The notes below the pieces were generated by a model, which saw only the letters and a list, made by a program, of their open reading frames with translations, ran no database searches and was not told the DNA's origin. 38,296 nucleotides of DNA. It comes from Fusobacterium sp. (GTDB lineage Bacteria > Fusobacteriota > Fusobacteriia > Fusobacteriales > Fusobacteriaceae). The DNA is taken from contig NZ_JAWDXO010000026.1 of NCBI RefSeq assembly GCF_032477075.1, positions 1 to 38,296 of the forward strand, read 5' to 3'. A program made the position numbers and the translations under genes. This document shows, piece by piece, positions 30,456 to 38,296 of the stretch (position 1 is the stretch's first letter; every line of letters starts with the position of its first letter).

Positions 30456-32189
30456 ATGGCAATTAGAAAATTTCGTAAACAAATGAAGCCTATTATCTGG
30501 TTGGTGACTATCCTTATGGTATTAGGTGGTGGATATGCTACTTTATCAGGGCTTATAGGAAGTATGAACAGTGGCAGCTCAAATTATGCTTTTAAATTGA
30601 ATGGAAATAAAATATCTAAATTTGAGGTAGAGAAAACAAAAGCTACAATGATTGATGGATATTCAAGATATCTAGGGGATAAAGTAGATAGAAGTCTTAT
30701 AGACGTTTTAGCTTTTGATGAGGTTGTAAATAAGAATCTTACATTAGAAATGGCAGGTAAATTAAAAGTTAAAGTTTCTAATGGAGATGTAAATGCCCAA
30801 TATGATAAAATAGAAAATTCCATTGGAAATAGAGACCAATTTAAAAGAATGCTTCAAGTACAAGGGTATACTAAAAATACTTTCAAAAAAGAGCTGAAAG
30901 ATAATCTTACAATAGAAAAAACTCTTGCTAAAATACAAGAAGGAATTAATCCTAGTGATGACGAAATAAATAAGTACTATGAAGATAATCTATATATCAG
31001 ATTTTCTGGAAAACCTTTATCTGATGTAAAGAGTGAAGTAATAACTGATTTAAAACAAACTAAGGGGATAGAAGAATATGTTCTTCTCCTTAATAAAGCC
31101 AGAAAGGAAATGAAACTAGAAAATGTTTCAGAAGAATATAAAGCATATGTTGAGAGAAATGAAATGGAAGAGGATGGTTTTGCAGTATCTAATATAGAAA
31201 TGGCAAAAAGAACTCTTAATAATCTATTTATTACTAATGGTGACAGAGAGAAAGCTAGAGAATTAGCTAAGGAATATTACAAAGCTCAAATAAAATTAGC
31301 TAAGATAGCTATTGAAAGAGGAATAAAAGTAGATGAGACACTTCCTCTTGATTATAAATTTGAAGAGTATAAGAAAGGACTTTTTGAAAATATAAAAAAT
31401 TCATTAAATCCAACTGATATTCAATTAAAAGAATATTTTGAAAAGAATAAACTTGTATATGACACTTTTCCAAGTGCTGATTCATATATAGCTATTTTAA
31501 AAGTTGATCCTTCAGCAGAAGACAAAGCAGCAGCAAAAACAAGAGCAGAAGAGTTATTAAAAACTCTTACTCCTGAAAATTTTGCTGAGACAGCAAAAAA
31601 GAATTCTGATGGACCAAGTTCACCAAATGGTGGAGATTTAGGATGGTTTTCTAAAAAAGATATGGTTGAACCTTTTCAAAAAGCTGTATTTGCAGGAGAA
31701 ATAGGAAAAATATATCCAGAACCTGTAGAGACTATTTTTGGACAGCATTTGATATATATAGAAGATAGAAAAGATGATGAAGAAAGAGCTAAAGCAAGTC
31801 ATATTCTTATTGTTCCTAAAATTTCTGAGGAAACTCTTAATACTAAAAAAGATGAAATAGATGCAGTAAAAGAAAAACTAGCAAATGGTACAATAAATTT
31901 TGAAACTCTTTCAAAGGAAAATAAAGATGTCCTTCAAAGTGCTTTATTTTCTAAAATAGATGATGCAGGGTATATTCCAGGACTAGGGTATAATGAATCA
32001 CTTACAAAATTAATATTTGATACTCCTATAAATAATGTTCAAACAGCTCTTATTGAAGATAAATTCTATATTATTAAGAAAATAAATGAAGTAAAATATA
32101 AAGCAGCTGATTTTGTTGAGTTAAAAGATAGAGTTAAAGAAGATTATCTTAATTCAAAAACTCAAGAAGAACTAAAAAAGCTTATTTAG
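30456..32189 (+). CDS. Membrane-anchored peptidyl-prolyl isomerase/foldase (PpiD/SurA-like)
   Basis: The 577-residue product has a basic N-terminus (MAIRKFRKQMKP), one hydrophobic anchor (about residues 13-35), a SurA_N-like helical domain, a parvulin rotamase domain around residues 340-440 (FAETAKKNSDGPSSPNGGDLGWF, then FGQHLIYIED) and a second partial parvulin-like region starting KASHILIV. This layout is like PpiD: an envelope foldase attached to the cytoplasmic membrane. The frame is open from TTG 30435 and the true start is uncertain because of a hairpin. It ends at a strong terminator. Confidence 0.8.
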   Translation: MAIRKFRKQMKPIIWLVTILMVLGGGYATLSGLIGSMNSGSSNYAFKLNGNKISKFEVEKTKATMIDGYSRYLGDKVDRSLIDVLAFDEVVNKNLTLEMAGKLKVKVSNGDVNAQYDKIENSIGNRDQFKRMLQVQGYTKNTFKKELKDNLTIEKTLAKIQEGINPSDDEINKYYEDNLYIRFSGKPLSDVKSEVITDLKQTKGIEEYVLLLNKARKEMKLENVSEEYKAYVERNEMEEDGFAVSNIEMAKRTLNNLFITNGDREKARELAKEYYKAQIKLAKIAIERGIKVDETLPLDYKFEEYKKGLFENIKNSLNPTDIQLKEYFEKNKLVYDTFPSADSYIAILKVDPSAEDKAAAKTRAEELLKTLTPENFAETAKKNSDGPSSPNGGDLGWFSKKDMVEPFQKAVFAGEIGKIYPEPVETIFGQHLIYIEDRKDDEERAKASHILIVPKISEETLNTKKDEIDAVKEKLANGTINFETLSKENKDVLQSALFSKIDDAGYIPGLGYNESLTKLIFDTPINNVQTALIEDKFYIIKKINEVKYKAADFVELKDRVKEDYLNSKTQEELKKLI

Positions 32190-32205
32190 GTAATTGATAT
32201 ACAAA

Positions 32206-32248
32206 AAGAGAATGACCTAAAATTTTATTTTGGGTTACTCTCTTTTTT
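32206..32248 (+). terminator. Terminator of the foldase gene
   Basis: aagagaatgaccta (32206-32219) pairs with tgggttactctctt (32231-32244) with one mismatch and two G-U pairs, and the 3' arm runs into TTTTTT. Confidence 0.85.
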
Positions 32249-32268
32249 ATATTCTTATGGAAAAAAAT

Positions 32269-32297
32269 TTGATTATTTCTAAAAAATGTATTATACT
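32269..32297 (+). promoter_or_regulatory. Promoter of the dnaG-rpoD operon
   Basis: TTGATT (32269-32274) and TATACT (32292-32297) are 17 bases apart. The predicted start near 32304 leaves about 77 bases before the upstream small ORF. Confidence 0.7.
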
Positions 32298-32380
32298 AAA
32301 GAATAACGGAAAAATATTTTCTGTGTTTTAATATAACTTTTTATTTCCAGAATAAAGATATGTATAAAAGGGAGAGCCTA

Positions 32381-32443
32381 ATGAAGAAATTGAAAACTGA
32401 GCATAATAATGAAAATAAAACAGTGATTACAAGTGAGATATAG
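32381..32443 (+). CDS. 20-residue upstream ORF overlapping the dnaG start
   Basis: ATG 32381 follows a good Shine-Dalgarno (aagggagag, 32368-32376) and opens a 20-codon frame ending at TAG 32441-32443, 11 bases into dnaG. The peptide begins MKKLKTEHNN and is hydrophilic, with no recognisable domain. dnaG has no ribosome binding site of its own, so this ORF probably loads ribosomes that reinitiate at the dnaG GTG. It may also have a regulatory role. Translation is inferred, not shown. Confidence 0.5.
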   Translation: MKKLKTEHNNENKTVITSEI

Positions 32444-34208
32444 GTCTGAAGACATAGATATGCTGATAGAAAGCCTCAGAATAGAAGAGGTAGTTGGCGA
32501 ATTTGTAGAACTGAAAAAATCGGGCTCAAGTTATAAGGGATTATGTCCTTTCCATCAAGATACCTCTCCTTCTTTTATGGTCAGTCCAAGTAAAAATATA
32601 TGTAAATGTTTTGTTTGTGGGGCTGGGGGAAATCCTATAAAATTTTATTCTGAATATAAAAAGATAAGCTTTATAGAAGCTGTTGAAGAACTTTCTAAAA
32701 AATATGGAATACCTATAAAAGGAATCAGAAACAGCAGAAAAAATGAAGAGAATTATGAAAAATACTATAAAATAATGGAAGATGCTCACAGCTTTTTTAA
32801 GGAATATATTTTTTCTAATAGTGGAAGAGAGGCTATGGAATATTTGGTATCCAGAAAGCTCAATTCAAAAATTATAAAAGATAATGAATTGGGATTTGCT
32901 CCAAATAAATGGAATGAGCTCAATGATTATCTTGTCAGTAAGGGATATGAATTAAAAGATCTGATTGCTTTAGGCCTTGTAAAAGAGAGTGAAAATGGAC
33001 AGTATGATGTATTCAGAAATAGAATTATATTTCCAATTTATTCTCCAGTAGGTAAAATAATAGCTTTTGGAGGAAGAACCCTTGAAAATAATAAGGAAAT
33101 TCCTAAATACATAAATTCTCCAGATACACCTATTTTTAAAAAAGGGAAGAATCTATATGGACTGGAACGAGGAAGCATGATTAAGAAAAAAAATTATGCT
33201 ATGCTCATGGAAGGATATATGGATGTATTATCAGGATATTTATATGGATTTGATGTAGCTTTGGCTCCTTTGGGAACAGCTTTGACTGAGGAGCAGGGAA
33301 AACTTCTAAAAAGATATACTTCTAATATAATACTTTCTTTTGACTCAGATGCAGCAGGACAGTCAGCAACTGAAAGAGCTGGAATGATATTGAAGGCATT
33401 AGGTTTTAATATCAGAGTTCTAGTTCTGGAAGGAGCAAAGGATCCTGATGAATATTTAAAACTGTATGGAAAAGAAAGTTTTTTAAAGTGTGTGAAAAAT
33501 TCTGTTGAAATATTTGACTTCTTATTTAAATATTATTCTAAAGAATATGATCTTAGTAATATGATGTCTAAACAGAATTTTATAAATAGATTTAAAGAAT
33601 TTTTTCAGAGTGTTGAGACTGATCTTGAAAAGAGCTTGTACTTAGACAAGTTATCTAAACAACTAAGCATTGAAAAAGATATACTTAAAGAGACTTTGGT
33701 AGTTAAAAATAGGAAAAAATCAAGGAAAGTAGAAGGAATTACAGAAGATATAAGTATATCAAAAGAAGAAACAGCAAGTAAATTAGAAGAACTAACACTT
33801 GGACTTATTATAGCTAAAAATGAATATTTTGAATATTTTAAAAATAAGAATATAAAAGGCTCTTTAACTAAAAAAATTTTTCAGTATCTTAAAGAAAAAG
33901 ATGATGAATCAAATATAGTGAGAGAATTTAAAGATAGTGTTGAATTGACAATATCTGAAACAGAGGAATGGGAAATTATAATCTGTATGGTTATAAATGA
34001 TTTTTCCAATGATGATAGAACAAATAAATTATTAGAAGAGATATTTATATCTTGGTTTAGGATAGAATTGAAAGAAAAACAAAAGAATAGAGAAAATATT
34101 AGTAAAACAATAGAGCTTAAAAGCATCGAATTAAAATTGAATGCAACTAATGATTTTTCAAAAATACTGGATATATATAAAGAATATGAGGAAATAGTTA
34201 ATCTATAA
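32433..34208 (+). CDS. dnaG: DNA primase (GTG start)
   Basis: The 591-residue enzyme makes the RNA primers for replication. An N-terminal CHC2 zinc domain has Cys38, His41, Cys59 and Cys62 (CPFH and CFVC); the Toprim core carries LMEGYMDVLSG and SFDSDAAGQSA; a variable C-terminal domain for helicase contact follows. An in-frame TGA at 32424 rules out longer forms, and GTG 32433 gives the usual spacing before the zinc finger. There is no Shine-Dalgarno, but the start lies inside a short upstream ORF. It is followed by rpoD, the classical macromolecular synthesis order. Confidence 0.95.
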   Translation: MRYRSEDIDMLIESLRIEEVVGEFVELKKSGSSYKGLCPFHQDTSPSFMVSPSKNICKCFVCGAGGNPIKFYSEYKKISFIEAVEELSKKYGIPIKGIRNSRKNEENYEKYYKIMEDAHSFFKEYIFSNSGREAMEYLVSRKLNSKIIKDNELGFAPNKWNELNDYLVSKGYELKDLIALGLVKESENGQYDVFRNRIIFPIYSPVGKIIAFGGRTLENNKEIPKYINSPDTPIFKKGKNLYGLERGSMIKKKNYAMLMEGYMDVLSGYLYGFDVALAPLGTALTEEQGKLLKRYTSNIILSFDSDAAGQSATERAGMILKALGFNIRVLVLEGAKDPDEYLKLYGKESFLKCVKNSVEIFDFLFKYYSKEYDLSNMMSKQNFINRFKEFFQSVETDLEKSLYLDKLSKQLSIEKDILKETLVVKNRKKSRKVEGITEDISISKEETASKLEELTLGLIIAKNEYFEYFKNKNIKGSLTKKIFQYLKEKDDESNIVREFKDSVELTISETEEWEIIICMVINDFSNDDRTNKLLEEIFISWFRIELKEKQKNRENISKTIELKSIELKLNATNDFSKILDIYKEYEEIVNL

Positions 34209-34231
34209 TTTTTTAGAGGAGGCTTCAAATA

Positions 34232-35464
34232 ATGAGAGAGTTTATAAAAAATGAGAAGGTTCTTTCTTTAGTCAGAAAAGCAATGGAAAATAAGTTTATA
34301 ACTTATGAGGAAATAAATGAAGAATTAAAGAGTGATTTTCCAGTAGAAAAAATTGATCAGCTAATAACAGGAATGATGGAACAAGGGATTGAGATTGTAA
34401 GACAAGAAGATTTGGAAAAAGAAAAAAAACTTGCAGCATCTTTAAAAAAAGATGAAGAACTTATTTCAAAAACTCAAAATAAAGAGGAGTTTTCTGATGA
34501 AGATGAAATAGATGATATTTTAGATGAAAGAACAGAAGATTTAGATGATTTTGAACATTTTAATCCAGAAGAATTGGAAGAAATAAGTGAAGATGAACTT
34601 GTAAGTGATGATTTGTTTAATCTTTCTGGGGATATGAAAGTTGATGAACCTATAAAAATGTATCTTCGTGAAATAGGACAGATACCATTGCTTAGTCATG
34701 ATGAAGAACTGGAATACGCTAAAAGAGCCTTAGAGGGAGATGAATGGGCAAGTAAACAACTCATAGAAGCCAATCTCAGACTGGTTGTAAGTATAGCTAA
34801 AAAGCATACCAATAGAGGACTTAAACTTCTTGATCTTATTCAAGAAGGAAATATAGGCTTAATGAAAGCTGTTGAAAAATTTGAATATAGCAAAGGATAC
34901 AAATTTTCTACATATGCTACTTGGTGGATAAGACAAGCTATAACAAGAGCTATTGCTGATCAAGGTAGAACAATAAGAATTCCAGTACATATGATAGAAA
35001 CTATAAACAAAATAAAAAAAGAAGCAAGAATTTATTTGCAAGAAACAGGTAAAGATGCCACTCCAGAAGTTTTAGGTGAAAGACTAGGGATGGAAGTAGA
35101 TAAAGTAAAAGCTATTCAAGAGATGAATCAAGATCCTATATCTCTTGAAACTCCAGTAGGAAGCGAAGAAGATAGTGAATTAGGAGACTTTGTAGAAGAT
35201 CATAAAATGCTTAATCCATATGAACTTACAAATAGATCACTTCTTAGGGAACAACTCAATGGAGTATTGAATACTCTTAGCAGCAGAGAAGAAAGAGTTT
35301 TAAGATATAGATATGGATTAGATGATGGTTCACCTAAGACATTAGAAGAAGTAGGGAAAATATTTAAAGTGACAAGAGAGAGAATAAGACAGATAGAAGT
35401 AAAAGCTTTAAGAAAACTTAGACATCCAAGCAGAAGAAAAAAATTAGAAGATTTTAAAGTATAA
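34232..35464 (+). CDS. rpoD: RNA polymerase primary sigma factor (sigma-70)
   Basis: The 410-residue product is the housekeeping sigma factor. It has a short region 1.1 (about 1-80), an acidic linker (88-130), region 1.2 (PIKMYLREIGQIPLL, 140-154), region 2 (about 180-250, with DLIQEGNIGLMKAVEKFEY and FSTYATWWIRQAITRAI), region 3 and region 4 with VTRERIRQIEVKALRKLR. All core- and promoter-contact motifs are canonical, matching the many TTGACA/TATAAT promoters in this window. The start has agaggagg (34215-34222). A terminator follows. Confidence 0.97.
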   Translation: MREFIKNEKVLSLVRKAMENKFITYEEINEELKSDFPVEKIDQLITGMMEQGIEIVRQEDLEKEKKLAASLKKDEELISKTQNKEEFSDEDEIDDILDERTEDLDDFEHFNPEELEEISEDELVSDDLFNLSGDMKVDEPIKMYLREIGQIPLLSHDEELEYAKRALEGDEWASKQLIEANLRLVVSIAKKHTNRGLKLLDLIQEGNIGLMKAVEKFEYSKGYKFSTYATWWIRQAITRAIADQGRTIRIPVHMIETINKIKKEARIYLQETGKDATPEVLGERLGMEVDKVKAIQEMNQDPISLETPVGSEEDSELGDFVEDHKMLNPYELTNRSLLREQLNGVLNTLSSREERVLRYRYGLDDGSPKTLEEVGKIFKVTRERIRQIEVKALRKLRHPSRRKKLEDFKV

Positions 35465-35470
35465 AAATTT

Positions 35471-35519
35471 GAGGGAGCCCCAAGAGATAAATAGAGTTAT
35501 TTGGGGATTCCCTCATTTT
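35471..35519 (+). terminator. Terminator after rpoD
   Basis: gagggag (35471-35477) pairs with ttccctc (35508-35514) including one G-U, and ccccaa (35478-35483) pairs with ttgggg (35501-35506), with one bulged A, followed by ATTTTT. No promoter is obvious between it and the next gene at 35545, so that gene may depend on read-through. Confidence 0.85.
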
Positions 35520-35544
35520 TGCCTGCAAATATTATGGAGGGAAT

Positions 35545-36396
35545 ATGCAAATATTAAGTGTCAAAGAACTGGAAAAAGAAATAATTGGTAATTATAAAGA
35601 TGATGATGATTTTAGAGAATTTTTAGATGAGAATTCAGGTAAAGAGTTGAAGTTTGACAGTCATCATACTGGTTCAAAGGAACCTGAGGATATAAATGAA
35701 TTCGCAGAGGAAACTGTCATTGATTATCTGGAAGAACTTTCCAATATGGAAGTGATAAGTGATTATGAAGAAGATAATTATTTGAAAGATATAAGGGAAT
35801 CAGATAAAGAAAAGATAATAGTAAAAAATCTTAATGAAGTAGCTTCTATAGCCTTTAATTATGTAAAAATAGGAATAGGATACATGGACATAGTACAAGA
35901 AGGAACAGTTGGACTGATAAAAGCTATTGATTATTTTGATTCTGATAAAAATGGAGATTTTAAAAATTATTCTAAATATTGGATAGCAAGAGAAATTATA
36001 TTGTATATAGAAAATAAAGTGGAAGATATTAGAAATGAATTTAAAAATTTCTTTAGGAGAAAAAAAGATAATTTTGGAAAAATGCATGAACATGATCATA
36101 GAGAGGAGTATCATGATGAAGTACATTTAAAAGAAGAGGATCTTCTTCCTACACTAGAGGCTATTGAGAAAAAGGAAAAAATGGTAGAGAAAAAAATAGA
36201 TTTTTTTACTTTAGAAAATAGATTAGGTGAGAAACAAATAGAAGTTTTAAATTATTATTTTGGATTTGGGAAAGATAAGAGATATTCTATCTTTGAAATT
36301 GAAGATATTTTAAAATTAGAAAATGGGCAGGGAGAAGAATTATTTCAAAGTGCTCTTCTGATACTTTCAACAGTAGAAGGGAAGATGTTTTTATGA
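35545..36396 (+). CDS. Divergent sigma-70-like protein next to rpoD
   Basis: The 283-residue protein has a clear sigma region 2 (about residues 91-158): NLNEVASIAFNYVKIGIGYMDIVQEG and GLIKAIDYF, then FKNYSKYWIAREII, matching the core-binding and -10 segments of RpoD. Around it much is changed: an acidic N-terminal half with no recognisable region 1, a His/Asp/Glu-rich linker (HEHDHREEYHDEVH, 181-194) in place of region 3, and a region-4-like end (about 223-280) that keeps LGEKQIEVLNYYFGFG but has lost the R-E-R-I-R-Q-I-E recognition helix. The stop overlaps the nif3 start (ATGA). Either an alternative sigma factor or a non-promoter-binding competitor; function unknown. Confidence 0.7.
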   Translation: MQILSVKELEKEIIGNYKDDDDFREFLDENSGKELKFDSHHTGSKEPEDINEFAEETVIDYLEELSNMEVISDYEEDNYLKDIRESDKEKIIVKNLNEVASIAFNYVKIGIGYMDIVQEGTVGLIKAIDYFDSDKNGDFKNYSKYWIAREIILYIENKVEDIRNEFKNFFRRKKDNFGKMHEHDHREEYHDEVHLKEEDLLPTLEAIEKKEKMVEKKIDFFTLENRLGEKQIEVLNYYFGFGKDKRYSIFEIEDILKLENGQGEELFQSALLILSTVEGKMFL

Positions 36397-37172
36397 TAAC
36401 TAAAAAGATAATAAATTTTCTAGAGGAAAAATATCCTAAAGATAATGCTGAAGAATGGGATAATGTAGGATTGTTAGTTGGTGATAATAATAAAGATATA
36501 AAAAAAATTCAGATATCTATAGATGCTACAGAAAAAGCTATAGATTATGCAGTTAAAAATGAAATAGATATGATAATAACTCATCATCCTCTGATATTTA
36601 AACCATTAAAATCTATTGTAATGTCTGAACTTCCTGGAAGGAAAGTTATAAAACTTATAAAGAGTGGAATAAATTTATATTCTATTCATACTAACCTTGA
36701 TTCTTCAAAATCTGGTTTGAACGACTATATTCTTGAATTGCTTGAAATAAAAGAATACAAGATAATAGATATAAATGAAAATGATGAAATGGCAGGAATA
36801 GGAAGAATTTATTCTTTAGATAATAAAATAACTATTTCAGAATATGCTGATTTTATTAAAGAAAAAATGAAAATAAAAAATGTAAGAATAATAAGTAGTG
36901 ATATAGAAACAAATATAAAAAAAATAGCTTTAATCAATGGTTCTGGAATGAGTTATTGGCGAAAAGTAAAGTCTTTAGGAGCAGAACTTTTTATAACTGG
37001 AGATATAAGTTATCATGATGCATTAGATGCTAAAGAAGCTGGATTAAATCTTATAGATATTGGACATTTTGAAAGTGAGAATTGCTTTTCAGAACTTTTA
37101 AAAGAAAAATTAAGAGAGATGGGATTAGAAATATCAATATTTAATGATGGTCCTATTTTTGAAAATTATTAA
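36393..37172 (+). CDS. Nif3-like dinuclear metal centre protein
   Basis: The 259-residue product belongs to the Nif3/YqfO family (sometimes annotated as GTP cyclohydrolase 1 type 2 homologue), whose reaction is not firmly established. The metal ligands are visible: His64 and His65 (THHPL), Asp103 (HTNLD), and His225 with Glu229 (GHFESE). It is the short form without the PII-like insertion found in YqfO. It overlaps the sigma-like gene by four bases. In Firmicutes the same place after sigA is held by trmK-yqfO; here the sigma-like gene replaces trmK. Confidence 0.88.
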   Translation: MITKKIINFLEEKYPKDNAEEWDNVGLLVGDNNKDIKKIQISIDATEKAIDYAVKNEIDMIITHHPLIFKPLKSIVMSELPGRKVIKLIKSGINLYSIHTNLDSSKSGLNDYILELLEIKEYKIIDINENDEMAGIGRIYSLDNKITISEYADFIKEKMKIKNVRIISSDIETNIKKIALINGSGMSYWRKVKSLGAELFITGDISYHDALDAKEAGLNLIDIGHFESENCFSELLKEKLREMGLEISIFNDGPIFENY

Positions 37173-37183
37173 GGAGAAAAATT

Positions 37184-37747
37184 GTGAAAAAAACTTTTTT
37201 TATAATAGGAATATTAACAATATTTAATACTTCTTTTGCCAGACTCAATGACAATTTAAAAATTTTTTCTCAAGATGAAAAAATAAAAGTAGAAAGTAAA
37301 ATAACTGAATTGGAAGATAAGAGGAAACTTCACATATATGTGAATACACTTCCAACAGATGAAGGGTTCAGTGTAGAAGATCCAGAAAAAATTATCATAT
37401 TAAATATAAAAAAAGATGATTCTGGAAAAGGGAAAATTGAATTAAGTTTTTCAAAAGATATAAATGTAGAAGAATATCAAGAAAGAATAAATCTTGTCTT
37501 AGAAAATGCTGAGAATACTTTATCAAAAGGGGAAGCTGGAAATTATGCTATAGAAATTTTAGATGGAATAGATGGAGTGCTGGATAAAGTCAATGTGGAA
37601 GAGCCAATAGTTATAGAAGAAGAAATTATTAATGAAGAAAAAAATTCATTTTTTATAGGAATGGGTATTGCATTTTTTGTAATATTTGCTATTATATTAA
37701 GAGTGTTTTCAATGAATAAAAAAAGAGACAAGAAAAAATTAAAATAA
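37184..37747 (+). CDS. Secreted, membrane-anchored TPM-domain-like protein (GTG start)
   Basis: The 187-residue product starts with a signal peptide (MKKTFFIIGILTIFNTSFA) and ends with a hydrophobic helix (about 154-174) and a lysine-rich cytoplasmic tail. The region between (about 20-130) has the pattern of TPM/YgcG-like domains: L-x-D-x-L at the start, S-x-D-E-K-I-K-V-E-S-K-I-x-E-L-E, a hydrophobic strand and a final A-I-E-I-L-D-G-I-D-G-V-L helix. The match is weak and by eye. It uses GTG 37184 after aaggaga (37171-37177), 11 bases after nif3. Confidence 0.55.
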   Translation: MKKTFFIIGILTIFNTSFARLNDNLKIFSQDEKIKVESKITELEDKRKLHIYVNTLPTDEGFSVEDPEKIIILNIKKDDSGKGKIELSFSKDINVEEYQERINLVLENAENTLSKGEAGNYAIEILDGIDGVLDKVNVEEPIVIEEEIINEEKNSFFIGMGIAFFVIFAIILRVFSMNKKRDKKKLK

Positions 37748-37756
37748 AAAATAATT

Positions 37757-38099
37757 TTAAGGTATTAGAGTTGATCGCTGCTTGAGTAATCAAGGAGAGG
37801 AAAGTCCGGACTCCACAGAGCAAGAGGGCAGCTAACAGCTGCTAAAGGTAACTTTAAGGAAAGTGCCACAGAAAACAAACCGCTATATTTATATGGTAAG
37901 GGTGAAAAGGTGGTGTAAGAGACCACCAGTTTCTTAGGAGACTAAGAAAGCTAGGTAAACCCCCTCTGGAGCAAGGCTAAATAGGAAAGTAGAAAGGGCT
38001 GCTCGTCCTCTTTCAGGGTAAGCTGCTTGATACCATAAGCAATTATGGGGTTAGATAAATGATCAGCAAATACAAAACCCGGCTTATTTAATGCCTTAA
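37757..38099 (+). ncRNA. rnpB: RNase P RNA
   Basis: This is the catalytic RNA that matures the 5' ends of tRNAs. Universally conserved blocks are present: GAGGAAAGTCCGGACTCC near 37796-37813, ACAGAAAACAAACCGC near 37868-37883, the GGTAAGGGTGAAAAGG region with its hairpin at about 37896-37930, and AGATAAATGATCAGC followed by ACAAAACCCGGCTTA near the 3' end. Helix P1 is ttaaggtatta (37757-37767) with taatgccttaa (38089-38099). The length of about 340 bases is typical. A T6 run just beyond P1 may help termination. Confidence 0.95.
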
Positions 38100-38127
38100 A
38101 TTTTTTAAAAAAAAAGTAAAAAAGATA

Positions 38128-38159
38128 TTGACGGAATCTAAAAATTATGGTATTATAAT
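38128..38159 (+). promoter_or_regulatory. Strong promoter at the right edge
   Basis: TTGACG (38128-38133) is followed at 17 bases by TATTAT (38151-38156), overlapping TATAAT (38154-38159) at 20 bases. Downstream, tgtcc (38163-38167) pairs with ggaca (38179-38183), then about 110 A-rich bases with no start codon preceded by a Shine-Dalgarno run to the window end. This suggests an untranslated leader, possibly of an rRNA or tRNA operon beyond the window. Confidence 0.55.
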
Positions 38160-38296
38160 TCTTGTCCACGATAAAAGGGGACAGAGAATAAAAACGTTAA
38201 AAAAGGACATTAACAACAGAATAGAGAGAGAAGAAAAAATCAACAAACAATAAATAGGTGTAAATAATCAGTTAAAAAAACTGAGTAAATAGATTG

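Noticed and set aside
37951..38169. 72-residue minus-strand ORF
   Set aside because: It lies over the RNase P RNA and the downstream promoter; the RNA accounts for the conservation.
1..38296. CRISPR arrays, intact insertion sequences, prophage or restriction-modification genes
   Set aside because: No spaced direct repeats, transposase, integrase or nuclease-like proteins were seen in the window.

Overview
The window is a chromosomal segment of an AT-rich, low-GC anaerobe, most likely a Fusobacterium (Fusobacteriota). The reasons are the near-exclusive AGA arginine codons, the very A/T-rich spacers, the ribosomal protein variants (zinc-free S4 and S14, zinc-binding L36), the joining of rpsB-tsf-pyrH-frr-uppS-cdsA-dxr-rseP to dnaG-rpoD, and a terminal rnpB. 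The presence of ldhA and a sigma-54-type activator might point to one of the larger-genome species (varium, ulcerans or mortiferum group), but that is inference. No CRISPR array, tRNA, intact insertion sequence or prophage is visible.

Layout. Positions 1-303 hold a palindromic operator-like element, a strong hairpin terminator and probably the promoter region of a minus-strand gene lying off the left edge; a small membrane protein follows. Positions 834-11730 are a continuous S10-spc ribosomal protein operon (rpsJ to secY, 22 genes) driven by one clear promoter. A structured 189-nt spacer lies between rpsJ and rplC. Positions 11748-14600 are an accessory block of four protein genes that separates secY from adk: an unknown 74-aa protein, D-lactate dehydrogenase (ldhA), a YcxB-like membrane protein on the minus strand, and a divergent small membrane protein with a PH-like tail. 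Positions 14714-19590 resume the conserved order adk-map-infA-rpmJ-rpsM-rpsK-rpsD-rpoA-rplQ, with a separate promoter before infA and a strongly foldable leader before rpsM. A cold-shock protein with a long leader and a minus-strand nicotinamidase (pncA) follow.

Positions 20962-28841 carry rpsB-tsf, pyrH-frr, uppS-cdsA, dxr, a thymidylate kinase and the rseP protease: translation factors, UMP and dTMP phosphorylation, ribosome recycling, and isoprenoid and phospholipid precursor synthesis. Next come an NtrC-type regulator with a degenerate receiver domain and a PpiD/SurA-like envelope foldase. Positions 32269-37747 contain dnaG (apparently coupled to a 20-codon upstream ORF), rpoD, a divergent sigma-70-like paralogue, a Nif3-family protein and a secreted TPM-like protein. 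RNase P RNA lies at about 37757-38099, and a strong promoter with an untranslated leader runs off the right edge, possibly feeding a stable RNA operon or another gene.

The most unusual items are the divergent sigma-like protein between rpoD and nif3; the candidate autoregulatory RNAs before rplC, rpsM and rpsB; the upstream-ORF coupling of dnaG; the hairpin between Shine-Dalgarno and start of the foldase gene; and the interruption of the secY-adk junction. All functional statements come from reading the sequence and recognising families; no search was run.
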